From Pleurostoma richardsiae (taxonomy: Eukaryota; Ascomycota; Sordariomycetes; Calosphaeriales; Pleurostomataceae): a stretch of 64,000 nucleotides of DNA. How positions within the stretch are numbered: the stretch's first letter is position 1; every line of letters begins with the position of its first letter. The notes below the pieces were generated by a model. That model had not been told where the DNA came from, searched no databases, and was given only the letters and a program-made list of their open reading frames with translations. Positions 1 through 11,089 of the stretch are shown here, piece by piece. Both the position numbers and the translations under genes were made by a program. The stretch lies in NCBI GenBank assembly GCA_030052745.1, contig JANBVO010000002.1:806001-870000 (forward strand), given 5' to 3'.

Positions 1-396
1 ACGTGCTACTGGCGGGCGCTGGTCCGGGGCTGGAGCAAGGTGGTGAGGACGGACGGGGAATCGTGGCAGGGTGTCGGGGAAGGTATGAGATATGAGGAGT
101 TCAGTCTGACTAACGGGGCGTGAATATGCTCATGAACCTTACAAGAAAGCCAACAGTTCTGTATATAAGAGATATCAGTCGAATCCACAGCTGTACATAA
201 CCCATTCTGCGGATGATTCTGGAGGATAACTACCTCATATTTGTCTGGTAGCGACTATCCGGCGTCGCATCATGAAGCTATAGCCTTGAGGTCCGCGACA
301 CGCAAATTTCAGAGAGTGAGAGAGCTCAAGACTGAGTTCATTGACTTCTTTCTATCATAGCTGTATTCTTATTATCTTCAGTATCCCCAAGCGTCT
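1..396. other. Intergenic, left edge
   Basis: No supportable gene is seen here. Only short reading frames of about 60 codons occur, without recognisable protein motifs. The right part is presumably the 3' untranslated region of the AP-3 mu gene, which ends at 397 on the minus strand. Confidence 0.6.
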
Positions 397-2241
397 TCAG
401 CACCGTATCTCCACCCCTCCCTTGCTGACAGTCAGATACTTCACCCCCTTATACGGCTTCACCCCCTCGCCCAGCCCGCGGCTCCTCCGCGGGTCCAGCA
501 CGATGCTCTCCACCTTGATCCCGCTCGGCAGCCACCCCTTGACCGCGAAGCTCACCGACGCCGAGCCCGGCATCAACATCCTGTTCTGCGCCGCCCTCCT
601 CGCGTCCCGATTCTTCGCGTCTTCCCCGGAAGCGGCATCCCCGCCCCCCTCCGCGCTGTCCAGCTTCGCCGCCGCCGGCCGCGCGACGTCCGCCTGGTAC
701 GGCTCGTCGTACAGCGCGTAGTCCTTCCTGAACCCTAGGCCGTTCGGGTCTGCGTCGCCGTCCCCGTCCTCGTCCTCGTCGTCCGGCGGCGGGCCCGCGA
801 CCGTGCACCGCAGCATGAAGAACGAGGTCCCGGACGCCAGCTCCTTCGCGGGGATGTGCCACTCCAGCCGGCGGTCACCGGGGCTGTACGTCGCGTCGCC
901 CTTCGTGGGGCGTATCTCAGGCAGGTTGCGCACCTCCGCCGGTAGCGGCACCGATACGACCACGTCCTCCAGCAGTGGCGCCGCTGGCGTGCCCGCGTGC
1001 GCGACGCCTCCCCTGCCGAGACCGCTAGATCCTCCCCCCCTTCCGAACCCACCCGCCGAAGCGGAGCTCGCGACCCCGGTCCCGAACGACCTGTTCACGT
1101 GCAGTCTGACCTCGAAGTCCGCGCCCGCCGGTCCTAGGCCTGTCTTCACCTCGATGTTCACAGGTAGACGCAGGTTGTTGCTACTGGACACGTCGAGCTT
1201 CTTCCCAGCAGCACCCCCACCGACGGCAGAGGGCAGCAAGTCGACCTCGTACCCAGCCAGGACGAACCGCCCGTCCGGCGGCACGAAGCTCAGCTCGCCG
1301 GGCCGCTCGCGCCACCTCGCGAGGCGCACGCACGGGTGGAACACCGGCAGCTCCATGACGCTGCCGAGCTCGTGCTTGCCCGCCGGGCCCGTCAGGCTGA
1401 GCAGCACGTCCGGCACCCCCGACACCTTGCTCGTGAAGGCGATGGTGCCGCTCGCCAGCGCGCTGAGCGGCCGCCCGCTCGGCGCCAGCGTCACGCTCAG
1501 CGACTCCACCACGTCCGCGTACAGCTCGTTGCTCGTGTGCCGCACGTTGGCCCGCCGCCAGGGAAGCGCCGGGCCGAGTGTCGCGCTGCTGAGGCCACCG
1601 CCGCCGCCGCCGCCGCCGCCGCCGTTTCCGAGGCTGGGCAGGCCGTGGCCGCCCCTGCCGATGCCCACTATGCCGGGGGAGGGCGAGCGGCCGAAGTCCG
1701 CGGCGGTCTTGCCGCCCGGCAGGGCGATGCCGCCGAGCAGGCGGCCCACCCAGCCCTCGACCTCGACGAGGTCGCGCAGGGCGTTGGGCTCGGTGGTGGC
1801 GACAGTCCCGGCGTCGCAGAGCTCGGTGAGAAGCTGGGCGGCCACGTCGTAGGCGGACTCGATCTTGGAGGCGAGCAGCGGCGCGCCGAGGAACTCCTCG
1901 AGGGCGTCGACGACGCGGTGCAGGAACTCGAGGGCCAGCAGGGGCTCGACCTCGGAGGAGGTGGTGAGGAGCAGCAGCAGGTTCGCGTGCTCGAGGGAGA
2001 AGACGAGGGTCGGCGGGTTGGTGTTGGGGAGGTAGATCAGGCTCGGCCGCGGCTGGGGGTGCTCGAGGTAGAGCGGGAGGAGGTGGGCGGCGGAGAGCGG
2101 CCGGGAGGTGTAGGTGTGGGAGAGGATGGGGCTGCTGGAGGACAGTGTCAGCTTCGCTTGAGACAGACCAGATCGGAGGAGGATGCGGCAGACGTACTTG
2201 CGCTCATCGTAGATGTGGATCGCTTCTATAACGCCGGTCAT
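397..2241 (-). CDS. APM3: AP-3 adaptor complex subunit mu
   Basis: Medium subunit of the AP-3 adaptor, which sorts cargo from late Golgi or endosomes to the vacuole. I infer two exons, 2241-2198 and 2134-397, giving about 593 residues. The N-terminal longin part contains the stretch LALEFLHRVVDALEEFLG, and the mu-homology domain begins near PWRRANVRHTSNELYADVVE. The C-terminus has KPYKGVKYLTVSKGG, matching the conserved AP-3 mu ending. The 63-nt segment 2197-2135 starts GTACGT, contains a GCTGAC branch site, ends CCAG and is in frame; removing it restores the family-like IYDERNSPILSHTY. The ATG at 2241 (MTGVIEAIHIYDE) is preferred over an in-frame ATG further upstream (2334) because it aligns with the family N-terminus. 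A Gly-rich linker encoded by a CCG repeat separates the two domains. Family assignment is firm; the intron is inferred. Confidence 0.9.
   Translation of the reverse strand: MTGVIEAIHIYDERKYVCRILLRSGLSQAKLTLSSSSPILSHTYTSRPLSAAHLLPLYLEHPQPRPSLIYLPNTNPPTLVFSLEHANLLLLLTTSSEVEPLLALEFLHRVVDALEEFLGAPLLASKIESAYDVAAQLLTELCDAGTVATTEPNALRDLVEVEGWVGRLLGGIALPGGKTAADFGRSPSPGIVGIGRGGHGLPSLGNGGGGGGGGGGLSSATLGPALPWRRANVRHTSNELYADVVESLSVTLAPSGRPLSALASGTIAFTSKVSGVPDVLLSLTGPAGKHELGSVMELPVFHPCVRLARWRERPGELSFVPPDGRFVLAGYEVDLLPSAVGGGAAGKKLDVSSSNNLRLPVNIEVKTGLGPAGADFEVRLHVNRSFGTGVASSASAGGFGRGGGSSGLGRGGVAHAGTPAAPLLEDVVVSVPLPAEVRNLPEIRPTKGDATYSPGDRRLEWHIPAKELASGTSFFMLRCTVAGPPPDDEDEDGDGDADPNGLGFRKDYALYDEPYQADVARPAAAKLDSAEGGGDAASGEDAKNRDARRAAQNRMLMPGSASVSFAVKGWLPSGIKVESIVLDPRRSRGLGEGVKPYKGVKYLTVSKGGVEIRC
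1595..1623. repeat. (CCG)n trinucleotide tract inside APM3
   Basis: About nine to ten uninterrupted CCG/GCC units. On the minus strand they encode a run of glycines in the linker between the longin and mu-homology domains. Length variation here would stay in frame and probably be tolerated. Confidence 0.85.
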
Positions 2242-2902
2242 GGCTGATGTTGTGGGCGGGGAGAGGTGCGTCCGAGCTTGAAGAGCTCCCATCGCATCCC
2301 GCCTTGACGTAGCCAGACACCGGGTTTCCCTCATGCTCAGCTCACGGGTGGTGGGGTGTTGGTGCGCACTACCTTAGCCGCAGGTATCTGGGTACCTTAG
2401 TAGCCACTGACCTAACACTAGGAGGACCTTATCAACCATCACCAAACAGAGAGGGCGTTTACATATCTGCAGACTTATATCGCATGTTGTTTTCTTTAGC
2501 GGGCAACAAAATTACAGCACTCCTGAAAGATAAGTCGCATGATGAATCAATCAATGGGAATATTTTCCCCCCTCATTCGGTGACATCAAGGGCTGCTATA
2601 ACCCCCTAGAGTCAAGACAACATGCGTGTTATGCGCGCTCATCAAGCCCAGACAGAACCTGCTCAAATCCGTCGATAGCGCCGATACAGGGAAGGACAGC
2701 CAGGCCAGTCTTCTTTCAGGTGTTCTTCCTTATTACATCCAACCCCCCCTCCCTCGATCTTGGATCTCGTCGAATCGTAGCTTCAATGCCCCGCCGTCGC
2801 CATTATAGTCGTTGTAGCCCTATTCTAGCATTTACAAGAATCGAAAAAGCGGAAGAGCATGATGAACTCCTCCCGCACTCCTTCCAAGTCCTCCAGACAT
2901 CT
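2242..2902. other. Intergenic between APM3 and the three-domain fusion gene
   Basis: It holds the APM3 promoter and the 3' region of the next minus-strand gene. Short runs such as GGTACCTTAG and TACCTTAGC occur near 2370-2400, a common style of simple sequence upstream of filamentous fungal genes. I see no coding motif. Confidence 0.5.
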
Positions 2903-5625
2903 TTACTTGCCGACCACGACGCTGGGCAGACCCAGGTGAGACCCGGTCGACGAGCTCCTGGGCATTGGCGGGCTCCTCGACGCGCCTTCCTGGTCGAACA
3001 CGCTGCTCGGCTTGCGCGAGATGGGCTTCCCGCTCGGCGTCCGCAGGCCGCTCGAGGCCGAGATGCCACTGGCCTTGTCTAGCGTCTCCTTGCACATGCG
3101 CAGGAACACGGCGCCGAGGGCCGGGTTATGCAGCGGGATGAGACTGAAGAACAGACTCGCGGTGATGCGCAGGAGCGTCTTCTTGTGGATCTGCACGCCA
3201 TAGGTCTCCTCTAGGAACTCGAAGAAGTAGCCTCGCAGCTCCTCGAGCAGATCGCGGTCCGGCTCGTCGAGTAAGGCGAGGGCGCCCTCCTTTAGGTGGT
3301 TGCCGCTGAAGAGCCTCTCGTCGTTGGTGGCGCTCATGAACAGGATGTGATCGTAGCCGCAGAGCGACTGGAGAACCTTGGCCAAGTCATAGTGGATGTC
3401 ACCTTCAGAGGTGAGTATGTTTTCCTGCCGGCACCTGACATCGATGAAGGAGACCAGCTGCTCATCGGGGGAGAGGATGGCATTGGAGAAGACCGGGTCG
3501 CCGTGGATCACCTCAGCGTACACACCCTTGTCCTCGGCCTCATACGTGTCGAGGAACTCATCCAGGCGAGAATACAGCTTCTCCGCCAATGGTCCAAGGG
3601 CATCATACCGGTCGCGGTGCGTCTCCCACCGGGAGCGGAGCTTCGCACCGTAGTTGGCGTAGATATTGACGCCCTGAGGCGACTTATCCTCCGAGTGTTC
3701 GTCAAACTTGGCAGCAAGCGCAGATGGTATCTCGAGGCTGGGCTTCTCGGTACTGCGGGTGCTGTGAATGGTGTGCAGGGACTTGAGGAAGTTCAGCATG
3801 CGACCCTTGGTGATTGAGCGGCCGACCAGAAGGTGGCTGAACGTGAGGCCACGGCGGTTCTCCATGGTGATGCTGTACGTGGCCGTGTCGGGGATGTAGT
3901 CTACGTTGAACACCTTGGGGAAGATGTGCGACAGCTCTTGCGGCATGTGCGAGTAGAAGTACAGCTCGCCCAAGATGTTCTCCGACTTAGATGACTTAAC
4001 AACCTTGCCGCCGACAATCTGAATCGTGTTGAAGTCCCGGGCCGCGATCATTCCCTCCTTCTTTGCGGAGTCATCAGCACCCGAATCGCCCAGAAGAGAC
4101 GACTCGTTCTCCTCGAGCAGCCATCCGATCTCGCGCATCGTATCGAGATTGGCGTTGACGGCTAGATCGTCGACATACACATCGGCCCATGGCTTGCCGA
4201 AGTGGATGTCGTGGAAGGGGATCTCATACTTGGCCAGCTGAGCAAACGTGACAGGGCCAATATCCGCGATGACAGACCCCACGTTGCCATCATGCGTCTT
4301 CATTCTCCGGGCGGTTTGCTTCAAACAATTTTCAGTTAGCTATCGACATAACAGGACATGCATATGCTAACACAGGGGTCGATGCCAAGGTGGGGATTGC
4401 ATGGAGTTCTGCCAATTTGAGGGCTGATGGGGAAAAGGGGGTGGCAAAGAGCGCCATCGATAATGCACTTACGATGATGATGTGATGTCCAGCCTTGAAC
4501 AGCTGCTGGACGAGCTTGATGTTCTTCTCGATGGGAGGGCAGGTCGAGTAGTCGCCCTTGACTTCGGGGTAGCCGACCAGAGTTCCGTCAAGATCGAAAC
4601 AGAAACGCCTCTTCTTCATCTTGATAGGGACCTCCCGGCTCTTGGAGTTGTTCAGTTGCCTCAGGAGGGCCTGGAGCTGCTCAGGGGTTCCGACGACCGT
4701 AAAGTCCTTCTTGTCGACGGGCATGCCCAGGAAAGGGACACCGTTTTTCATCATAAGTGCAATCATTTGTGATGTGTAGTATTCTCCGACTTCTGATCCC
4801 TCGGGGAGCGGCTTATCGAGGTTCTGCTGTGCCCATGATTTGAGCTGGCCGCCGGACGGGAAGACGTAGGCACCAGTATTGGCCTTGTTGGAAATAGCCT
4901 TCTTCTCCCGAATGTCCACGATGCGCTCCAGACCATCCCTATCCTGCGTCAGCATTGTCATGTAGACGACCAATGTCGATATTGGAGATCGCTCACTTTG
5001 GTTCTGTCTTGATGTAGGAGAAGATTGGCTTGTCCCCGTCGTCGGTGAAGTAGAAGCAGCCGCCATGGCCGTGCGGCATACGGCGCACATCCTCGAGGAC
5101 ATCGCCCCAGTAGATGGTATCGCAGTCGAGAGAGACGGTCTTGCGACCCAGGTGCTCCTTGGTCATGCTTTGGGAGACAATATAGAGCTGGAATTATGCC
5201 GCTGTCAGCAACCAAACATTTGTTTGGAAGGGAAATGACGCCTGGCGCCGAAATAATAGGGCTCTTACGGTCTCGCTGGCACCCTTGGTCTGATGGCGCA
5301 GCCTCAGGAGTCTGAAGTCGATCTTGGGGAAAGTCTTGGAGATGAGCTGGCCAATGCGGAACTCATTGTCGACCTCCTCGTTAATCGCCATCCAGAGGGT
5401 GTCGCCGTCCTTGAGGCTCAAGTTGTCGATGAGCCACAGCAGCATAGGCCGGCCAACGATATTGATCAGAGGTTTGGGGAAGCGGTAGCCCTCCTTCGCG
5501 AACCGCGAGCCGATTCCGCCGATGGGGATGATGACATTGATGGCGTTCGAGCCCGAGGGGCCAGCGCCGTTGGCTTTGCCGTTGGCTTTGCCGTGAGGCA
5601 GAACGCCGTTGTCGAGAGAGCCCAT
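2903..5625 (-). CDS. Nucleotidyltransferase-HAD phosphatase-APH kinase fusion
   Basis: Four exons (5625-5269, 5187-4997, 4938-4473, 4318-2903) give 809 residues; introns are 81, 58 and 154 nt. Residues 30-270 form an NTP-transferase: GGIGSRF at 36-42, PKP at 50-52, and metal-binding Asp140/Asp142 in LDCDT. Residues 293-410 form a HAD phosphatase with FDLDGT (Asp298, Asp300), Thr340, Lys380 and Asp388/Asp389 in KPWADVYVDD, the style of bacterial capsule-locus HAD enzymes. Residues 430-775 form an aminoglycoside/choline-kinase-like domain with HGDPVFSN at 610-617 and FIDVR (Asp631). The tail is Ser/Pro-rich. All three active sites look intact and there is no signal peptide, so I infer a cytosolic enzyme making a nucleotide-activated small molecule (sugar, polyol or amino-alcohol). 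The substrate cannot be read from sequence. It lies divergent to a transporter fusion gene. Confidence 0.85.
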
Positions 5626-8600
5626 GCTTGCGGCCCTGTCTCTTGTCTCTGGTGTTGTCGCGGGTCTGACACCAGTGTCTGAAACCGTGCAAATAGAGTA
5701 ACGTAGAGGTGACTGGGTCGGTCGTGCTCAGCGTTCGAGGTCGCCTTGACGCTGTTGGAAACGAGCGACTAACTACGGCAAGAGCAGCGGCGATGAGTTA
5801 CGGAATGTTTGACGGTGAAGAGGAAAATAAGAAGAAGTCGCGACCCGAAGTCAAGAAAGGAGGTCCTCGTCTGCTTCTTCTTCTTCTGCCAGAAAGGGGT
5901 CCCGCGGCAGAGGCCAGGCAGTACGGCAGTACAAGAAGGGGTCGCGATGCGTTAACAAAAAAAGGTTCCTAACGTTAAATAACTCTAGCTTCCTTTGTCA
6001 GGCTGCAGGTTCCACAGGGGTTTCAGCCTTAACACCACCCAAGTGGGAAGGAAGAGACCAGTGAGCGAAGGCCAATTGTTAGCAGAAAAAAAAAGGTGAA
6101 ATTGCACTTGCGGCGCGGATGGCTGCCCCCCTATTTAGCAGGCGCGCTAAATGAACGGCTCCCCCTGGCACAAGTACTCGCAAGTACCTCTTTTTGCCTC
6201 ACTGTCTCAACCGAGGTCAACAGGCACAACAGCATTCTGTGCTTTGTGCTCTAGAGTATAACACGCCGAGTTACGGTTCGCGTTGATTGCTTCAGATGTC
6301 GCGAGATGATGCGCCCTCCGTGCGACGCTGCTATCACCGGCTTATCGATGGATCCCTCCCACCCGCTTCCCTCAGCCTATCAAGACCGCCAATCGTTTCC
6401 TCCAGCGGCCCGCAAGACCGTAGCCCAGCACTGCAGCACTGCCTCCCTCCCGCCAAGAGCCCCAGCTGTCAAACCCAGCGAGCCACAGAAACCCTTGCGA
6501 TGAGGAACGTGCAGTGACCACCGCCAAATCAGACGCAATACGCTAAGACACCGGCCAGACCCGAGGAATCCCAGCAGCAATTTCTCAAGAAGTCGAGACC
6601 GTGGATCTGCTGTGGATCAGTTCGGGCGAGCCGCTACAGAAGGACCAGGGCGCTGCGGAGGCAATAGCTGTCAAGATAAACCCACAGGAAGCCCACTCAG
6701 ACGCCTCTCCACCGACAAAGCCGTCGGAACGCTGATGTCTTGCGGAGAAGATGATGTATTGTCGGGGAGCCCTTGTCTGACTTGAACAGAAAGAACTCGC
6801 CGCTCCAATGGTGCACAGGCTTGGCCCAGGAAGCTTCGGTCGCATCGCAACGAGACAAGCGTCCTCCTTTTGGGAGCCGCATGTGGTAACTTAATCTGCA
6901 CAGGGGGTTCTCGTATAGCGCCACGATCCACTGAGACAGGGGCCGGCTGTGAGCAAACTGGCAAACAAGCATCAAGACCCGCGTACTACTCTAGTAGTCT
7001 CATCTCTAATTTTCCATGGGCTTGACAGCCCAACAGACCAGGACTCAAATGGGGTCTCTTTCTTAATACCACCATCACCCCTGAAAAAAAAGCACTCGCT
7101 ATCTCACAGGTTGACGACCAAGCTACCTAACTAGGTAATGGCCGCGAACGTGCGATTCTCCTTGTCGAAGAGAAGAGGACTCCGTATGTTTGGCAGTATC
7201 AATACTGTCCGACTCTCAACTCTCCTATGGAGCATTTAGTAATGTGTCGAGTTGCGTCAGAGCTGTGGTCCAAGCACTCTTCAGCCTGTCTGCGGCCACT
7301 GGGAAGCCGCCTTCTGGTCTCGGCAGACAGCGGCCGGCTGCATGCAGCACTGTAATACGAGATGCCGGTAGACAGGTTTTCAAACTGTTACCGACCAGCC
7401 AATGGCGAAACGTCCTGGATTGCGAGGCAAGCAGGATGATCTCCCCCCGAAAGAGCAAAGCCCCCCCCTTCCTTAACAGCGACGAGACGGTATGCTGCCA
7501 TACAACACACGCATCCTGCTACAGCCAAGACCGCTGGACTGGCTGTTTGCAGCTGTGCCACCAGTAATTACACAGTATTATGTGTGTTTGATTAACTCCC
7601 CGCCCCTCCCAGCGGCCGCCCCTGCTCGGGCAGCTCGGATGCTGGTTACAACTTCATTGTCTTTCTGGTCAGGCTGTGCGCTGGCATGCGGTGATCGTCT
7701 CTCACCCTCTTCCTGTAGGTCTTACGTCAACTCTGCCTATGAAACGGCTTGACACGTACCTATGCACGGGGCTAGTAGCGGTAAAGTACCTATGCTTTTA
7801 AATATGCTTCGAGATATGCTTCAGGATACCTCCTCTTGCTACTGAATTCCCCCGCAAGTATCTCGGGACAATCGGCATGGACCCGGGGTCCTTCTTTTTT
7901 CTCCTCTGGCGATGGCCAGTGGACGAGACACCTGTTAGCACAGGAGCAAATCACATCATGTACGCGTCAATCCACTTTAGGTAGCGAATAAATGAGAGAT
8001 ACCTGAGGGTACTTGCATCCTGCAGGCTCTCTAGTGTAGGGGCGGTCTCGAATTTGTCCGCGATTATGGTACAAGCGGCTCCTCATCCGTTAATTAGCGT
8101 CAGAGCTACGGGAAGTGCATCTGGTAATTTTCCTTCTTCCCCCTTATCGATATCACCGACTTCTCACTGGCTGCCTGTCTCCTTTCCCCTGTTCCTGTTC
8201 CTTTTCAGTCGAGGTGAGGTGCTGGTAGCTTCACACGCCGCTGTTAGTGTCGCCTGCGGGACGCCCTGTACCCCTTTAACATTACCGACTAAATGCCGGA
8301 ATAGGAACGCCACCACCTGTGAACTGGACTGAACGCGTCGCAACTCGCTCCTCAGCCCTTTCTCGGCTTCCCACCTCCTCCTCCAGTTACAGCCAGCGAC
8401 GTCAGTCAGATTCCCCTCCAGCTGCTGACTGCGCCTCCGCCTCCTCCTCCTCTTCCTCCATCTCCACCTCGACGTCGAAGCATCGCCTTCAGCGTATCCT
8501 GGCACGCTCGTTAGAGGAGACAGCAAGCGCGGCGCAACCCTTCAATTCGATTCTTCTTCCTTCCTTCTCCGTCGGACCGCCTTTCTGCCTCTCGATGCCC

Positions 8601-8641
8601 TCACGGGTCCTATAATCATTATAATCACAGAGCCGACCACA
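5626..8641. other. 3 kb divergent intergenic region
   Basis: It separates the start codons of the two divergently transcribed fusion genes. Reading frames here reach at most about 125 codons, overlap on several strands and show no domain. The 3' 350 bases are CT-rich (TCCTCC and TTCCTT runs at about 8340-8620), typical of a fungal promoter or 5' leader for the gene starting at 8642. It could hide a small unrecognised gene or a noncoding RNA. Confidence 0.5.
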
Positions 8642-11089
8642 ATGTTTCGACGAATACCACTTTCCGTTCCTTCGCTTCCTCTTCCTTCCTCGCAGCCTCT
8701 TCAGGTTGGCGTACAACGGGTTCTCGGGTCAAGACACTTCTCATGGATCACCAGCGGCCCCCACAAAGCCGCCTATATGGCGGCGCTCGGCCTGGTCGCC
8801 ATCCAGGTTGGCATCGGCATCATTATGAAGGCCTCCCAGACCGGCGGAACCTATTCCTTTTCGCCCTCCGCCTCCGTCACCATCTCCGAGTTCCTGAAGA
8901 TGCTGCTTTCGACGGCTTTCTTCTACCGCGAATGCCGCCAGAGAGCCGCCGACGGCATCGCACCCTCCACACGCGGCGGAGGGTCGGGCTATAGCTCTGT
9001 GGCGACATCAGATCTGCCGACCACAGAAAGGAGTAGCTTGGACGAAAAGGAGGCAGCGGATGGTGTTGAGTCAACCATGGCCGCAACCCCTGCGCCCCAT
9101 ACTGGACCTCTACCGCATCTCGATGTGCGGACGTACTGGAGCTACATCCGAGGAGAGGTTACAAGCCCTGTTCGCTACGGCTTTTGCAACTTGGCCCTAT
9201 TCTACGTTCTTATCAATAACTCGGTATGTAGAACGTTTTGAACGTCCGCTGGAGGGCTCGACGCTGATCTTGAGGAACAGATTTTCGTCGCGTACAAGTT
9301 GGCGGACCCAGGAACGATCAACCTGATCAAGAGCGGTGTTACTTTCATCACTGCACTCGTCATGATCGCTACACTGGGCACCAAGGTCTCCAAGAACCAG
9401 TGGATCGCAATTGTCATCCAAGTGAGCAGCGTTCGCCATTTACTCTGACGGTGCTCAAGCTGACTGATCCTTAGGTCTGTGGTTTGCTTGTGACGCAGTA
9501 CAACCCTGAGACAGGTTCTACCTACTCGTTCGGTACCTACCTCGTCCTCATCTTCCAGGTCTTCCTTAGCGCATCCTCCGGCGTCTACAACCAAGCCCTG
9601 CTCAAGACAGATGATTCGAGCCTGCATGCTGACAACATGATCCTCTACGCCGCTGGGTCGGTGGTGAACCTCATGGTCCATATCATGCTCAGCGTGTTCA
9701 AGGAAGATGAGCCCAGTTTCTTTGAGGGCTACAATAGCTTTGGCGCGATGATGGTCATTGTGAGTAATGTCTTCATCGGCCTTGCCATCACCGCGGTCTA
9801 CAGATGTAAGTTGTGAAAACTTCCCATAGATGGTTCTCTGCCCTAGCTAACCGAGCGCAGATGCCGATGCCGTCATCAAGTGTTTCGCTACCGCTTTTGC
9901 GACCGGTATCTTGCTGTATATCTCACCCATACTTTTCGGCACAAAACTTAGCTTCCTTGTCCTCCCCGGAACTATTGTCGTCTTTGTTGCGTCTTACATG
10001 TACATGGACAACCCGCCACCGCGCGACCCGAATCCGCAGCCCGCGAAAACCGAGACCAAGAATTCTTGGCAGGTACTGCAGAAGTACGGCAGAAGCGTGC
10101 TCATCGGCTCGACTATCTTCACCGTCTTTGTCGCCACGTTCTTGACGATGTTTGCGTCTAGCCTCGGTGACGTCAGCCAGGATGTCAAACCTGCACCGAA
10201 GAAGCCTCTGCCTGTGGATAGCAAGATCTCTTCGCCGTTCAAGAACACGTTGGCCATGGTGCGCTGGAACTCTAAGCACGCCGAACGAATCCCGATGATC
10301 GAGAAATATACGCCGTTCTTCCATACTATGCACATCTCGATGCCAGAGTACCTCCCTGGCCAGGCCAATGCCTTCCACAATCTCACCGTGGACCAATACG
10401 GTGAAGCCTTCACTGTTTATGTTCAGGTGGCCCGCACCATGAAGCTCATCCTTGAGACGGAACCAGACATTGAGGGGCTCTTTTACTACCATTTCGATGC
10501 TTGGGTCGATCCTCTGCAGTGGGCGTCAGCGAACTACGAAAACATCTGGTACCCATCCGTTGCCGATGCCGCCGCCGGAGCTTTCGGCGGCCCGCAGTTT
10601 GTCTGCATGAACAACTCGGCGACGTACAACTGGTGGGGGTGGGAGAAGAACTACCACCACGACGCCCTCGCGGCCATCGAGTCGATCCCGTCTGACCGCT
10701 TTTCGGTGCCGTTCCGCCGCGACCAGTGGTGTCTGGGCTGGAGCGACATCTATTACGTCCCACGCCGCTTCTTCGATGACTTCATCGCCCTTGCCGAGAT
10801 CTTCGCCTCCTTCAGCGTCATGCATGAGGTCGCCATCCCGACGATCCTGCACATCATCGACGTGGCGCGGCGCCCGCACGCGCTGCAGCCCGTGCTGGAC
10901 CGCTTCGGCGACTGCTGGGGCAGCTGCTGCGCCAGCGATCCCGGCATCGACGTCGTGCTGTGGGCGCGGTGTGGCCACAGGCTCAACTACAGGGACGAGA
11001 AGGTCACTGCCGCGTTCTACGACAAGCTGGACGGGGAGGCAGCGATGCTCGGCACGGTAGGGAAGATGCAGGACTTTTACAGGATCTGA
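8642..11089 (+). CDS. Nucleotide-sugar transporter fused to a C-terminal lumenal enzyme-like domain
   Basis: Four exons (8642-9223, 9281-9421, 9475-9805, 9861-11089) give 760 residues; introns are 57, 53 and 55 nt. Residues 40-400 match the SLC35A-type transporter family (UDP-galactose/UDP-GlcNAc/CMP-sialate carriers): many hydrophobic segments, NLALFYVLINNS, a KSGVTFITAL segment and SSGVYNQALLK. A typical carrier ends near residue 400. Here an extra hydrophobic segment (about 429-450) follows, then about 300 mostly soluble residues with HFDAWVDP (562-569, DxxxD-like), many Trp, and a Cys cluster GDCWGSCC. If both ends of the carrier face the cytosol, the additional segment places this domain in the Golgi lumen. 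The C-terminal domain resembles membrane-tethered glycosyltransferases in layout, but I cannot name its family. The transporter call is firm; the enzyme call is inference. Confidence 0.85.

Noticed and set aside
1336-2247. Plus-strand frame of 303 codons over AP-3 mu
   Set aside because: It is a GC-driven antisense frame of a firmly identified gene; the Ala/Arg/Gly-rich product has no domain.
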